64,000 nt of DNA from JBOFDK01 sp051656485. GTDB lineage: Bacteria > Bacillota > Clostridia > Lachnospirales > Cellulosilyticaceae. This document shows, piece by piece, positions 26,560 through 34,568 of the stretch. Under the pieces are notes generated by a model, which was not told the DNA's origin, ran no database searches, and worked only from the letters and a program-made list of their open reading frames with translations. Location: the NCBI GenBank assembly GCA_051656485.1, contig JBOGBZ010000004.1:1-64000 (forward strand), given 5' to 3'. A program made the translations under genes and the position numbers. The first letter of the stretch is position 1, and each line of letters opens with the position of its first letter.

Positions 26560-26728
26560 CAAGGATTCGATCTCTTTGCTAAAAAATACCCTCTCAAGGA
26601 AACTTAGCTTGAGAATAATAACCCTATGCACTTACGTCACTGGTTGGATTATTAAGCTTTTGATCTACCTATCCCCACCATTCCTTGCACCTCTTCTACA
26701 CTATATACTACTCTTTATTCTCATTCAT
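26560..26728 (-). pseudogene. Decayed excisionase/HTH_17-like DNA-binding gene
   Basis: A textbook ribosome site (AAGGAGG, 7 bases before ATG at 26728) opens a frame MNENKE that stops at 26708-26710. Skipping two bases gives VYSVEEVQGMVGIGRSKA, the helix-turn-helix of small excisionase/MerR-like DNA-binding proteins found in integrative elements. After two stops the same frame resumes with VSLRGYFLAKRS, similar to the usual C-terminal YF-containing end. Several stops and a frameshift make it a pseudogene. The family assignment is by eye from motif resemblance. Confidence 0.5.
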
Positions 26729-26890
26729 GTTTTTTCCTCCTTATAGGTATTATTTAGTTTATATAGTGAGTATATTTTTTTTTGACATGGCAGATAAGAA
26801 TTAAAAACCTCTAATGCATCGTCTACATACTTTGATATTCATAAGTTTATCTGTTTTTCCTTACTTATTTTATAAATATTTTCCGTAAAA

Positions 26891-26921
26891 AAAGGTATGA
26901 ATTTTACGAATCCATACCTTT
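26891..26921 (-). terminator. Terminator after the Rpn-family gene
   Basis: 9-bp stem AAAGGTATG/CATACCTTT with a 13-base loop, followed on the minus strand by a T-run; 6 bases past the stop at 26927. Confidence 0.8.
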
Positions 26922-26926
26922 AACAC

Positions 26927-27847
26927 CTATTCTTTATTTACCTTTAATTGTTCCACTTGCTTTTCTGTTAATCCCAAAGCTTTTGCTATAACTTCTACTT
27001 CTATCCCTTGTTCAAGTAAATTAGTTGCACTTATAATTTTGTCTTCTAAAATAGCTTTTTCTTTTTCTTCTTGCATTGTCCTTGTAATATTCGCTGTCAT
27101 AAGATCTACCTCCTCTTTATTGGCATGGAATAGCTTAATCACTTCTTCACGAACTGGATTTTCTACTGTATGATCAATCCAGTCAATTAATTTCAATTTA
27201 TGTTCATCCGGCATTTGCTGAAACTCTTTAACAACATTTGCTGCGCGTCTAACAAATTCTTTAGCATCTACTTTTTGATCTAATAAGAAGATGGCCGATA
27301 CAACGTTTTCTATCGCCATGAGATCTTCTTCTTTAAATTTATTGACATTAATTAAGATATATTCAAAGTCTATAATGTGGTTACTGAACAAATCAGCTCT
27401 GTGAATTTTCTCTTTGAAGGATTTTTCTACAGTCCATTTTGCTTCTCCGTTATATAAGACAATTGGAACAACCGCTGGTAATTTAAAGTCTTTCCTTTTC
27501 ACTTCTTCTTTAGTATGCTTCTTCAGATACTTTCTCCAAATCTCTGATGTATAGGTGAACAACCTGATTGGCATACTGTAATCTACAGTTGATTGAAGTT
27601 CTAAGAGAATGTAAAAGATTACTTCTTGTCCTTCAATATTTGCGGTATAAACCACGTCTGCTTCCATCTCTTCATAATCTCTAATGACATAATAGCTTTT
27701 ATCTTGAACAAGTCCCTCAGCTGTTAATTGATAAGCCCATTCTTCTTTGACAAAGCTTTGAAGCATTTCTAAGAAGATTTGACTATTTTCAAAAAAGCTT
27801 TTGTAGGTCTTATCATGTATGTTATTTAGATCTTTTTTCATCTCCAT
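26927..27847 (-). CDS. Rpn-family recombination-promoting nuclease / PD-(D/E)XK transposase-like
   Basis: Member of the Rpn (YhgA-like) family, related to PD-(D/E)XK nucleases, 306 residues. The start HDKTYKSFFENSQIFLEMLQSFV and the catalytic-core pattern DVVYTANIEGQEVIFYILLELQS (Asp...Glu-x-Gln) are diagnostic. The C-terminus has coiled-coil-like helices with a small helix-turn-helix-like end (GLTEKQVEQLKVNKE). The start at 27847 was chosen because AGAGGG lies 7 bases upstream; the open frame extends to 27931 without a ribosome site. Rpn proteins promote RecA-independent recombination in E. coli; here it may mark a mobile or decayed region. Confidence 0.88.
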   Translation of the reverse strand: MEMKKDLNNIHDKTYKSFFENSQIFLEMLQSFVKEEWAYQLTAEGLVQDKSYYVIRDYEEMEADVVYTANIEGQEVIFYILLELQSTVDYSMPIRLFTYTSEIWRKYLKKHTKEEVKRKDFKLPAVVPIVLYNGEAKWTVEKSFKEKIHRADLFSNHIIDFEYILINVNKFKEEDLMAIENVVSAIFLLDQKVDAKEFVRRAANVVKEFQQMPDEHKLKLIDWIDHTVENPVREEVIKLFHANKEEVDLMTANITRTMQEEKEKAILEDKIISATNLLEQGIEVEVIAKALGLTEKQVEQLKVNKE

Positions 27848-27924
27848 CTTTTGCCCTCTATTTTCTTTCATCTTATTTTTATTATATGCTATTCGAGATT
27901 TGCAATCAACGTCTTCTATCAGAA

Positions 27925-27960
27925 AATACACTATCAGGATGATTCTCCTGATAGTGTATT
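27925..27960 (-). terminator. Terminator after the frameshifted fragment
   Basis: Perfect 15-bp stem AATACACTATCAGGA/TCCTGATAGTGTATT with a 6-base loop, 9 bases past the stop of the fragment at 27970. Its presence suggests the fragment was once a complete transcription unit. Confidence 0.8.
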
Positions 27961-27969
27961 TTAAAATCT

Positions 27970-28172
27970 TTAAGCTTCTTCAATGACTTCATGTTCATTG
28001 TTTTGTTCTAACCATTCATAAGCTTCTTGCTCTGTTAAGTCAATAATTGTTTTTATTCCCCATGAGGTGCCACCTTCTGACCCTGAATATTTAGACAAAG
28101 CCCCTCCTGAACCAAATAAGAAGTAGTTTCCTTATGAATATTAGGATAACGCTTGTTTTTGATGGGCTTTTT
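27970..28172 (-). pseudogene. Frameshifted fragment of a small unknown gene
   Basis: Two adjacent frames read like one protein: KKPIKNKRYPNIHK in one, then GNYFLFGSGGALSKYSG continuing to TEQEAYEWLEQNNEHEVIEEA and a stop at 27970. Restoring one G at about 28131 joins them as ...NIHKGNYFLF..., so a single-base deletion is the simplest explanation. No intact start is visible. The family is not recognised; an acidic C-terminus with YEWLE resembles small phage or plasmid proteins only in general character. Confidence 0.5.
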
Positions 28173-28299
28173 TTACATGAGTTGCTTATATTTTTTTCAC
28201 TTATTACACTGTTTTGTTGTGTGTAATGAAATAATACTTTTTATCTTAAAAATAACAACTTATTTTTGTTTGACTCTATTTAAAGCAAAAAAATAGACC

Positions 28300-28451
28300 A
28301 TTAGGCCTAATAAGTAGGAGATTACTGGCTGATCATGCAGCTAAAGGTGGAGGCAGTTGATAGCCTATCAGCCAAGTGTGAATGGTTAAAGTTTATGAAT
28401 GCCAAAAAGAGCTATAAGATTAGAACTTCTAATCCTATAGCCCTTTTTTTT
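28300..28451 (+). ncRNA. Possible small RNA ending in a strong terminator
   Basis: On the plus strand an 8-bp stem TGGCTGAT (28326-28333)/ATCAGCCA (28367-28374) is followed by an 18-bp hairpin (28408-28425 with 28427-28444, two A-C mismatches) and eight T. A TTGACT lies near 28270 without a clear -10. No neighbouring plus-strand gene explains this terminator. An open frame of about 56 codons with a hydrophobic C-terminus crosses the hairpin, so a small toxin-like peptide is an alternative. On the minus strand the same hairpin (G-U pairs) could serve as a terminator. Confidence 0.35.
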
Positions 28452-28538
28452 GCATTTATCTCTTTGTTTTCTTTAACTTAATCTTTATTACATAATGCTC
28501 TAAAATCAAAGATTTTAGATGTAAAGCGTAGCGTAACT

Positions 28539-29591
28539 TTAATTCATAAATCTAACAATCAATCCATAACCACTTCTATCAACGAATTTAACTTTTGTTT
28601 CACCGAAAGTCATTTCTTTGCCAAAAACTGGAGCTTTTCCTGAATTGAACGCCTTGTCAAGATAAGCAATAATACTTTTACCGTCATTTTTTGACTTAGA
28701 ATAATAACAAATTGATTCAAGCGTTATGTTGTGCTTAGCAATCCCTGTAGGTGTAGGATTTTTAACAGAATTAGTAATCCATCCACGAATATCAATATCT
28801 CTAAGAGATGTGTTTTCACGGTTAGGATAGATACTAACAATATCATTTGCTGCACCTTTAGGTGTATCTTTTAAAGATTCAGCATTCCCAATAGCAATGT
28901 CGCCATTTTTAGCAAAACCAATACCAATTTTACCCAAAAGAGTATTTAAGTAATATCTTTCTTCTTCCCAAGTAGAGCCTGGTGTTCGAAGTGTAGTATT
29001 GTTATTGTTTAAACCAATTCTATCAGGAGTTGTGCCTACTACATGCTTAGTCTCCTCTGATACCATTCCTTGTCCTGGAATTTTATCATAAGTTGGAACA
29101 TCGCCTGGACGATAATCAGCGTCACCTTCTGGTGTAGTTGGAGCTTTATCGCCGTAAATCATTACGCAGTTAACACCGCTGATGTACTTATACTTAACTT
29201 CATAGCCGAGAGGCTCAGAAACGAAACGGATAGGAACGTAAGTTCTTCCATCTTTTAAGAAGGGAACAGTATCCATTTTGGCTTCGCCATCAAGAGTTTT
29301 AATGTTAGAATCGTTAAGTTTTAAGATGATTTGGCCATCATTTATATTAGCTTGTTGAAGCTTTGGATCCCATGTCATTTCATTATTCATCGTCTCAATA
29401 ACAAAACGTAATGGGATTTGAATACGTCCATCATTGTCCATAAAAGCTTCTCCCATATCACTTGGGATTTGTTGTTTAACATCATTAATATATACATCTG
29501 CTGGCCCTGGTGCTGCAAGAACTGTTCCTACCATACCCAATAATGCAACTATCAATATAAGTCCTGTTGTCATTTTTCTGCTTTTATTCAT
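28539..29591 (-). CDS. Secreted protein with copper-amine-oxidase-type stalk domain
   Basis: Exported protein of 350 residues. The start at 29591 (MNKSRKM) has GGGAGGA 7 bases upstream; an in-frame ATG at 29630 does not. A signal peptide ends near VLAAPG (about 27). Residues about 32-145 are the Cu_amine_oxidN1-like stalk domain (IQIPLRFVIETMNNEMTWD, GRTYVPIRFVSEPLGYEV). The C-terminal roughly 200 residues (YYLNTLLGKIGIGFAKNGDIAIGN...) are not recognised. A 27-codon frame with a strong ribosome site precedes it in the same transcript. Confidence 0.83.
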   Translation of the reverse strand: MNKSRKMTTGLILIVALLGMVGTVLAAPGPADVYINDVKQQIPSDMGEAFMDNDGRIQIPLRFVIETMNNEMTWDPKLQQANINDGQIILKLNDSNIKTLDGEAKMDTVPFLKDGRTYVPIRFVSEPLGYEVKYKYISGVNCVMIYGDKAPTTPEGDADYRPGDVPTYDKIPGQGMVSEETKHVVGTTPDRIGLNNNNTTLRTPGSTWEEERYYLNTLLGKIGIGFAKNGDIAIGNAESLKDTPKGAANDIVSIYPNRENTSLRDIDIRGWITNSVKNPTPTGIAKHNITLESICYYSKSKNDGKSIIAYLDKAFNSGKAPVFGKEMTFGETKVKFVDRSGYGLIVRFMN

Positions 29592-29675
29592 AAATAATCC
29601 TCCCTTTTCGCGATTTCCCCTTTTTTTCACAAATCTCTATCATTATCTCAAAAATTTATCATATTTTCAATCTTT

Positions 29676-29759
29676 TTATCCCCCCACCCTTCTATTCTCA
29701 CCTTGAAACATATCCGAAGGCTGTTTTCGTTTGTTTCTTTCTACTGTTTTTCTTGACAT
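29676..29759 (-). CDS. Putative 27-residue leader peptide or small protein
   Basis: ATG at 29759 lies exactly 7 bases after GGAGGT and about 35 bases after a predicted transcription start. The peptide begins MSRKTVERNKRKQPSD and ends RRVGG; it is very basic and has no membrane span. It ends about 85 bases before the start of the stalk-domain gene. It may be a regulatory leader or a real small protein; only the ribosome site and promoter position support it. Confidence 0.45.
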   Translation of the reverse strand: MSRKTVERNKRKQPSDMFQGENRRVGG

Positions 29760-29800
29760 AATTGATACCTCCATTTGTTTTTTGTTTTTGATGTATCGAA

Positions 29801-29828
29801 AGTATAATCTTTTTTAGACTCATGGCAA
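29801..29828 (-). promoter_or_regulatory. Sigma-A-type promoter for the leader ORF/stalk-domain transcript
   Basis: On the minus strand TTGCCA (29828-29823), a 16-bp spacer and TATACT (29806-29801). It lies after the tRNA terminator and before the small frame and the stalk-domain gene. Confidence 0.6.
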
Positions 29829-29886
29829 GAAAAATGAAACATAAATTTTTACTTCTACCCACTTCTACCTTTTTAGGGTAAAAAAA

Positions 29887-29918
29887 AGAGAATCTCTTGA
29901 TAAATCAAGGATTCTCTA
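29887..29918 (-). terminator. Terminator of tRNA-Ala
   Basis: Stem AGAGAATC/GATTCTCT with an inner CTTGA/TCAAG helix, followed on the minus strand by eight T, directly after the tRNA 3' end. Confidence 0.9.
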
Positions 29919-29991
<73 letters not shown>

Positions 29992-30035
29992 GCTACTTCT
30001 TTCTATGTATATGCGAAGCTTGTTTTACTTATGCC

Positions 30036-30542
30036 TTATGCTATACATTTTTCAAAAGCTACACGCTTATTCCCATCTTGTAAGTAGATGATGCCGCAGT
30101 ACTTATAGCCTAATTTCTCCAGTAAGCGTTGCATCGATTGATTGTCTTCGTGTGTATCTATCTTAATACTTACTACCCTTTCTTCCTTACATATGGCTTC
30201 TAGTGCTTCAAACAGCGTTCCTGCTACCCCACACCCTTTACAACTGTCCTTAACTGCTATACGATGAATGACTCCGTAACTTCCTTCACTAAGCCATCTT
30301 CCTTCATAAATCTCATCATATGTTCTTTCATCATTAAAGGAAAGTGCTGCTGATGCTACGATCTGTCCATCTCTTACGAGGATGTAGCTTTTTCCTTTTT
30401 GGATGTCTGCTTCAATGACTTTTAGATTTGGGTATCCATTTTGCCATTGGTCAATACCTGCTGCCTTAAAGTAAGCCTGTGCTTCTTCGATAATTGTCAT
30501 CATCTCTCTTGCATCTATTGTTTGTGCTTGTCTGAACGTCAT
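30036..30542 (-). CDS. GNAT-family N-acetyltransferase
   Basis: Acetyl-CoA-dependent acyltransferase of 168 residues. The acetyl-CoA-binding motif A region IHRIAVKDSCKGCGVAGTLFEALEAICKE (about 91-120) shows the Q/RxxGxG/A pattern as KGCGVA, and motif B LLEKLGYKYCGIIYL ends the protein. The substrate is unknown. It follows lysS but is separated by a terminator, and GGAGAG precedes the ATG. Confidence 0.85.
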   Translation of the reverse strand: MTFRQAQTIDAREMMTIIEEAQAYFKAAGIDQWQNGYPNLKVIEADIQKGKSYILVRDGQIVASAALSFNDERTYDEIYEGRWLSEGSYGVIHRIAVKDSCKGCGVAGTLFEALEAICKEERVVSIKIDTHEDNQSMQRLLEKLGYKYCGIIYLQDGNKRVAFEKCIA

Positions 30543-30561
30543 CGCTCTCTCCTTATAAAAA

Positions 30562-30593
30562 ACACCTAGTTTAACTACTGCTAAACTAGGTGT
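30562..30593 (-). terminator. Terminator after lysS
   Basis: Perfect 12-bp stem ACACCTAGTTTA/TAAACTAGGTGT with an 8-base loop and six T on the minus strand, 12 bases past the lysS stop. Confidence 0.9.
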
Positions 30594-30604
30594 CCATTTA
30601 TTTA

Positions 30605-32101
30605 TTAGTCGTTTACTGGTTTCATTGTTGGGAAAAGTAATACGTCACGGATTGAGTAAGAGTTTGTAAGTAACATTACAAGTCTATCTACCCCAATACC
30701 AAGACCACCTGTTGGTGGTAACCCGTATTCAAGTGATGTAAGGAAATCTTCATCGATTTCTGTCGCTTCATCATCCCCTGCTGCACGAAGTGCTTCTTGA
30801 TGTTCAAAACGTCCTCTTTGATCGATTGGATCATTAAGCTCTGAGAATGCATTTGCATGCTCACGACCTACGATGAATAACTCGAAACGCTCTGTGTATT
30901 CTGGATCGTTTGGCTTACGTTTTGAAAGTGGAGAAATCTCAACTGGATGCTCTGTGATAAATGTAGGTTGGATAAGGTGCTCTTCTACATAATGCTCAAA
31001 GAATAAGTTAAGGATATCACCTTTTAAGTGACGCTCTTCGAATTGGATGTGGTGCTCTTTAGCAACTGCTCTTGCTTCTTCAAGGTCTTTGATCGCTCTG
31101 AAATCTACATTTGCGTATTGCTTAACTGCATCTACCATTGAAAGACGTGTAAATGGCTTTTCAAGGTCGATTGTTACACCATCGTATTCTACAACAGCTG
31201 TACCAATTACAGTTTGTGCTACGTGACGGATAAGTTCCTCTGTAAGGTTCATGATATCTTCGTAGTCAGCGTATGCTTGGTATAATTCCATGATGGTGAA
31301 CTCTGGGTTATGTCTTACAGACATACCTTCGTTACGGAATACACGACCGATTTCGTATACGCGGTCAAAACCACCTACGATGAGACGCTTTAATTTAAGC
31401 TCTGGTGCGATACGCATAAACATATCGATATCAAGTGCATTATGGTGTGTCACGAATGGACGTGCTGCAGCACCACCAGCAATTGAGTGAAGTACTGGTG
31501 TTTCTACTTCTAAGAAATCTCTGTTATCTAAGAAGTTACGCATCTCACGAATAATCATGGAACGCTTGATAAATGTATCTTTAACCTCAGGATTTACGAT
31601 AAGGTCTAAGTAACGTTGTCTGTATCTGATTTCTGTATCTTTAAGACCATGATATTTCTCTGGTAAGATTTTAAGGCTCTTTGAAAGAAGTGTTACTTCA
31701 TGTGCACGCACCGAAACTTCACCTTTTTGAGTACGGAATACTACACCTTGGATACCTACGATATCACCGATGTCATACTTCTTGAACTCTGCATATACTT
31801 CTTCACCAAGCTCGTCTTTTCTAACGTAAGATTGGATTCTGCCTGATTTATCTTGTATATGAATGAAAGAAGCTTTACCCATATCACGCTTCGCCATAAT
31901 ACGACCTGCGATTGATACTTCTTTGCCTTCATAATCATCAAATGATTCTTGGATAGCTTCACTATGTGCTGTTACATCAAATTTTGTGATATGGAAAGGA
32001 TCTTTACCTTTAGCTTGAAGATCACTTAACTTATCATATCTTACTTTCAGTAGTTCGTTTAAGTCTTCAACTACTGGTTGGTTTTGTGTGTTCTCTGACA
32101 A
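30605..32101 (-). CDS. lysS: Lysyl-tRNA synthetase (class II)
   Basis: Charges tRNA(Lys). An N-terminal OB-fold (VSIAGRIMAKRDMGKASFIHIQDKSGRIQ, about 56-84) binds the anticodon. The class II core has motif 2 FRNEGMSVRHNPEFTIMELYQ and motif 3 GLGIGVDRLVMLL. It is 498 residues, standard. The start codon is TTG (32099-32101) with AAAGGAGG 8 bases upstream. It follows greA by 27 bp, the arrangement conserved across Firmicutes. Confidence 0.97.
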   Translation of the reverse strand: MSENTQNQPVVEDLNELLKVRYDKLSDLQAKGKDPFHITKFDVTAHSEAIQESFDDYEGKEVSIAGRIMAKRDMGKASFIHIQDKSGRIQSYVRKDELGEEVYAEFKKYDIGDIVGIQGVVFRTQKGEVSVRAHEVTLLSKSLKILPEKYHGLKDTEIRYRQRYLDLIVNPEVKDTFIKRSMIIREMRNFLDNRDFLEVETPVLHSIAGGAAARPFVTHHNALDIDMFMRIAPELKLKRLIVGGFDRVYEIGRVFRNEGMSVRHNPEFTIMELYQAYADYEDIMNLTEELIRHVAQTVIGTAVVEYDGVTIDLEKPFTRLSMVDAVKQYANVDFRAIKDLEEARAVAKEHHIQFEERHLKGDILNLFFEHYVEEHLIQPTFITEHPVEISPLSKRKPNDPEYTERFELFIVGREHANAFSELNDPIDQRGRFEHQEALRAAGDDEATEIDEDFLTSLEYGLPPTGGLGIGVDRLVMLLTNSYSIRDVLLFPTMKPVND

Positions 32102-32128
32102 AACTTTTCCTCCTTTGCAATGGTTAGA

Positions 32129-32605
32129 TTAACTATTGATTGCTAATACTGTGTATTTATCTGTGCCGAATTCTGTGTCTACTTCTACAACATCGCCTAC
32201 TTTGTGCCCTAAAATAGCTGCACCTACTGGTGATTCATTAGAGATTTTACCGTTGATTGGATCTGCTTCTGTAGAACCTACGATACGGTACTCTACTTCT
32301 TCATCAAAAGTATGGTCTTTAAGTTTTACAACGTGACCTGGCTTGATGATATCTGCTCCAGCTTCTTCTGCATCGATAACGACAACGTTCTTAAGCATTT
32401 TTTCGATTTCCACGATACGTGTCTCGATCTCTGCTTGTCTATCTTTTGCTGCATCATACTCAGCATTTTCAGATAAGTCGCCTTGTGCTCTTGCTTCTTT
32501 TAATTCTATCGCTACTTTATTACGTTCAACTGTCTTAAGTTCTTCGAGTTCCTTCTCTAGCGCCTTAATCCCCTCATATGTGAGTAATATCTGTTTTTCT
32601 GCCAT
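32129..32605 (-). CDS. greA: Transcription elongation factor GreA
   Basis: Rescues backtracked RNA polymerase by stimulating transcript cleavage. The N-terminal coiled coil has the acidic tip motif ARAQGDLSENAEYDAAKDRQ (about 40-59) and a C-terminal FKBP-like domain ends the 158-residue protein. GGGAG precedes the start. It is in an operon with lysS. Confidence 0.96.
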   Translation of the reverse strand: MAEKQILLTYEGIKALEKELEELKTVERNKVAIELKEARAQGDLSENAEYDAAKDRQAEIETRIVEIEKMLKNVVVIDAEEAGADIIKPGHVVKLKDHTFDEEVEYRIVGSTEADPINGKISNESPVGAAILGHKVGDVVEVDTEFGTDKYTVLAINS

Positions 32606-32724
32606 TTTCTTATACTCCCTTTCTTATGCGAAGTCTAGCCACCTCTATTATAACAAAGCGCTTTTGCCCTCTATTATATGTAGTTTTCATAATTTCAAAA
32701 TTATAACCCACTACAGCCTAGATG

Positions 32725-33528
32725 TCAACTTATACGCGTGTTATACACAGTGTCTATACTGATATTCATTCTTTTAAATGTTTTTTTAAAACTGCTTTTG
32801 AAAATCCCTTGCGCATACAAGACTGCTTGTAGCATCCTCATATCACAGCGTTGCCTTTCACATATTATATCAAAATCATGCCATATGATAGGGGGCACCC
32901 CTTTAAACGTCACCGCCTTGCGTCCGATGTAATCTTTAAAGTCTATATAGATAGCTGTTGGCTTACACCACTTAGCATAGTTATAGTTGCCCACTAAATC
33001 AAAGATCACATCCATCTCTCTTAGATTGGTACTACAAGGCACTTTTGCCTTAGCTTTTAGTCTATAATTACTATAAATCTCACTGATTACTTCTTTATAA
33101 ACAATGGGATTATTCATAAAGAACGTGAGACTTGTGACCTCATCTACCAAGCTCATGGCTACCTCTAAGCTTTCATCAATGCGTCCTGCGATAATCCCTA
33201 CATTTGCATACATCTGTGGTTTATCTATCAGCTTGTATTTATAAATATAGTACAACAACTCACCACCTAAAGAACGCCTAAGTTCTTCACCTGTGATAAG
33301 CTGCATCGCCTCAAAAGGGTTTTCCTTCCCTCGCATCACAACATATTCTATGTCTCTGTCTTGTAATTGGTACTCTAGTTTTTCCCACGCCCGATCTGTC
33401 ATTTCATTTCTAGGCATTGGCACATAAACTTCATATGCATCTACACCCATAAATGTTTTGTATACAAAGTCTACTTTAGATAATAGTATATTGGTTTCAC
33501 TAAAATATATACATGCAAAACAACTCAT
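32725..33528 (-). CDS. Conserved hypothetical protein, unrecognised
   Basis: A 267-residue soluble protein I do not recognise. It begins MSCFACIYFSETNILLSKVDFVYK, has no signal peptide or membrane span, and contains a moderately charged central part (AWEKLEYQLQDRDIEYVVMRGKENPFEAMQL) and a basic C-terminus (FKSSFKKTFKRMN). GGAGGGGG stands 6 bases before the ATG, so it is a real gene. It sits between dusB and greA, probably in the same transcript as dusB (57-bp gap). Confidence 0.7.
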   Translation of the reverse strand: MSCFACIYFSETNILLSKVDFVYKTFMGVDAYEVYVPMPRNEMTDRAWEKLEYQLQDRDIEYVVMRGKENPFEAMQLITGEELRRSLGGELLYYIYKYKLIDKPQMYANVGIIAGRIDESLEVAMSLVDEVTSLTFFMNNPIVYKEVISEIYSNYRLKAKAKVPCSTNLREMDVIFDLVGNYNYAKWCKPTAIYIDFKDYIGRKAVTFKGVPPIIWHDFDIICERQRCDMRMLQAVLYAQGIFKSSFKKTFKRMNISIDTVYNTRIS

Positions 33529-33585
33529 TTGTAGCCCCCTCCAATACTTTTAATCATATGTATGTGGATTGGATAAGCAGTATGC

Positions 33586-34557
33586 CTATTTATTTTCTAT
33601 TTGCTTCACCCATGATTCCAATAAATACTTAATATCATCTACTGTGGTTACACTTGTAAGCTGTCTTCTGAAATCTGTGGCACCATGTACGCCCTTTACA
33701 TAGCCCATCAAGTGTGAACGCATCTCACGAATACCTGTAAATGCACCCTTGTAGTCTACTAACATATCAGCGTGCTTTAAGATGATCGGTATACGCTCTT
33801 CTAAAGTCGGCTCTGGTAAGAGTTCGCCCGTTTCTAGATAATGAAGTGTACGACTGAAAATCCATGGATTTCCTTGTGCCGCTCGCCCTATCATCACGGC
33901 GTCACAGCCAGTCATTTCCATCATACGCTTAGCATCTTCTGGACTACGAATGTCTCCATTTCCTACCAGTGGAATGGATATGCTTTCCTTTACTTTCTTA
34001 ATGATGTCCCAGTCTGCTACCCCACTATAAAATTGCTCTCTCGTGCGGCCATGAATAGTGATCATACTCGCTCCCGCTTGCTCGATGATTTTCGCTACTT
34101 CTACCGCATTCACCGACTCATCATCAAAGCCCTTTCGGATTTTTACAGTGAGTGGCTTATCGATTGCACGTGCGGTGGCATAAACGATTTCTCCTATTAA
34201 TTCTGGATTTTTCATAAGTGCTGAGCCTTCACCATTTTTAGTAATCTTAGGCGCAGGACATCCCATATTAATATCGATAAAATCTACCTGACTTTTGGCT
34301 ACTTGCTGTGCCATACTGCTGACAATCTTCGGATCACTCCCGAAAAGCTGGGCACCGATTGGATGCTCCTCTTCTCTTACTTGTAGTAAAAGGTTTGTAT
34401 TTTCATTTTCATACATAAGGCCTTTGGCACTTACCATCTCTGTGTAAACCATACCACAACCAAAGCTCTTACATATAAGTCTAAAAGGCAAATCTGTAAC
34501 GCCTGCCATAGGTGCTAAAAAGATATTGTTGGGTGTTGTTACAGTGCTAAATTTCAA
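33586..34557 (-). CDS. dusB: tRNA-dihydrouridine synthase, DusB family
   Basis: FMN enzyme reducing uridine to dihydrouridine in tRNA. The TIM barrel carries APMAGVTDLPFRLICK at the start, the catalytic Cys in NMGCPAPKITKNGEGSALMKNP, and flavin-binding HGRTREQFYSG. It is 323 residues, normal. The apparent start codon is TTG at 34557 with a modest AGGATG upstream. It is 11 bp after coaX. Confidence 0.94.
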   Translation of the reverse strand: MKFSTVTTPNNIFLAPMAGVTDLPFRLICKSFGCGMVYTEMVSAKGLMYENENTNLLLQVREEEHPIGAQLFGSDPKIVSSMAQQVAKSQVDFIDINMGCPAPKITKNGEGSALMKNPELIGEIVYATARAIDKPLTVKIRKGFDDESVNAVEVAKIIEQAGASMITIHGRTREQFYSGVADWDIIKKVKESISIPLVGNGDIRSPEDAKRMMEMTGCDAVMIGRAAQGNPWIFSRTLHYLETGELLPEPTLEERIPIILKHADMLVDYKGAFTGIREMRSHLMGYVKGVHGATDFRRQLTSVTTVDDIKYLLESWVKQIENK

Positions 34558-34568
34558 CGTCTATCATC

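Larger units (their letters stand above)
26379..26926. other. Gene-poor gap with relic sequence
   Basis: About 550 bp without an intact gene. It contains a decayed excisionase-like HTH gene on the minus strand (26560-26728), an imperfect hairpin CCTAGG...CCAAGG near 26551-26571 and the Rpn gene terminator at the right end. The rest is AT-rich and featureless. Confidence 0.5.
27848..28538. other. Gap with a decayed gene and a possible small RNA
   Basis: About 690 bp without an intact gene. It contains a terminator (27925-27960), a frameshifted minus-strand gene fragment (27970-28172), and a plus-strand segment ending in a strong terminator (28408-28451) that could be a small RNA. Intervening sequence is AT-rich. 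Confidence 0.5.
29592..29918. other. Leader region of the stalk-domain gene
   Basis: Contains, in minus-strand order, the tRNA-Ala terminator (29887-29918), a promoter (29801-29828), a small 27-codon frame (29676-29759) and an 85-bp AT-rich spacer ending in the ribosome site of the stalk-domain gene. Confidence 0.6.
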
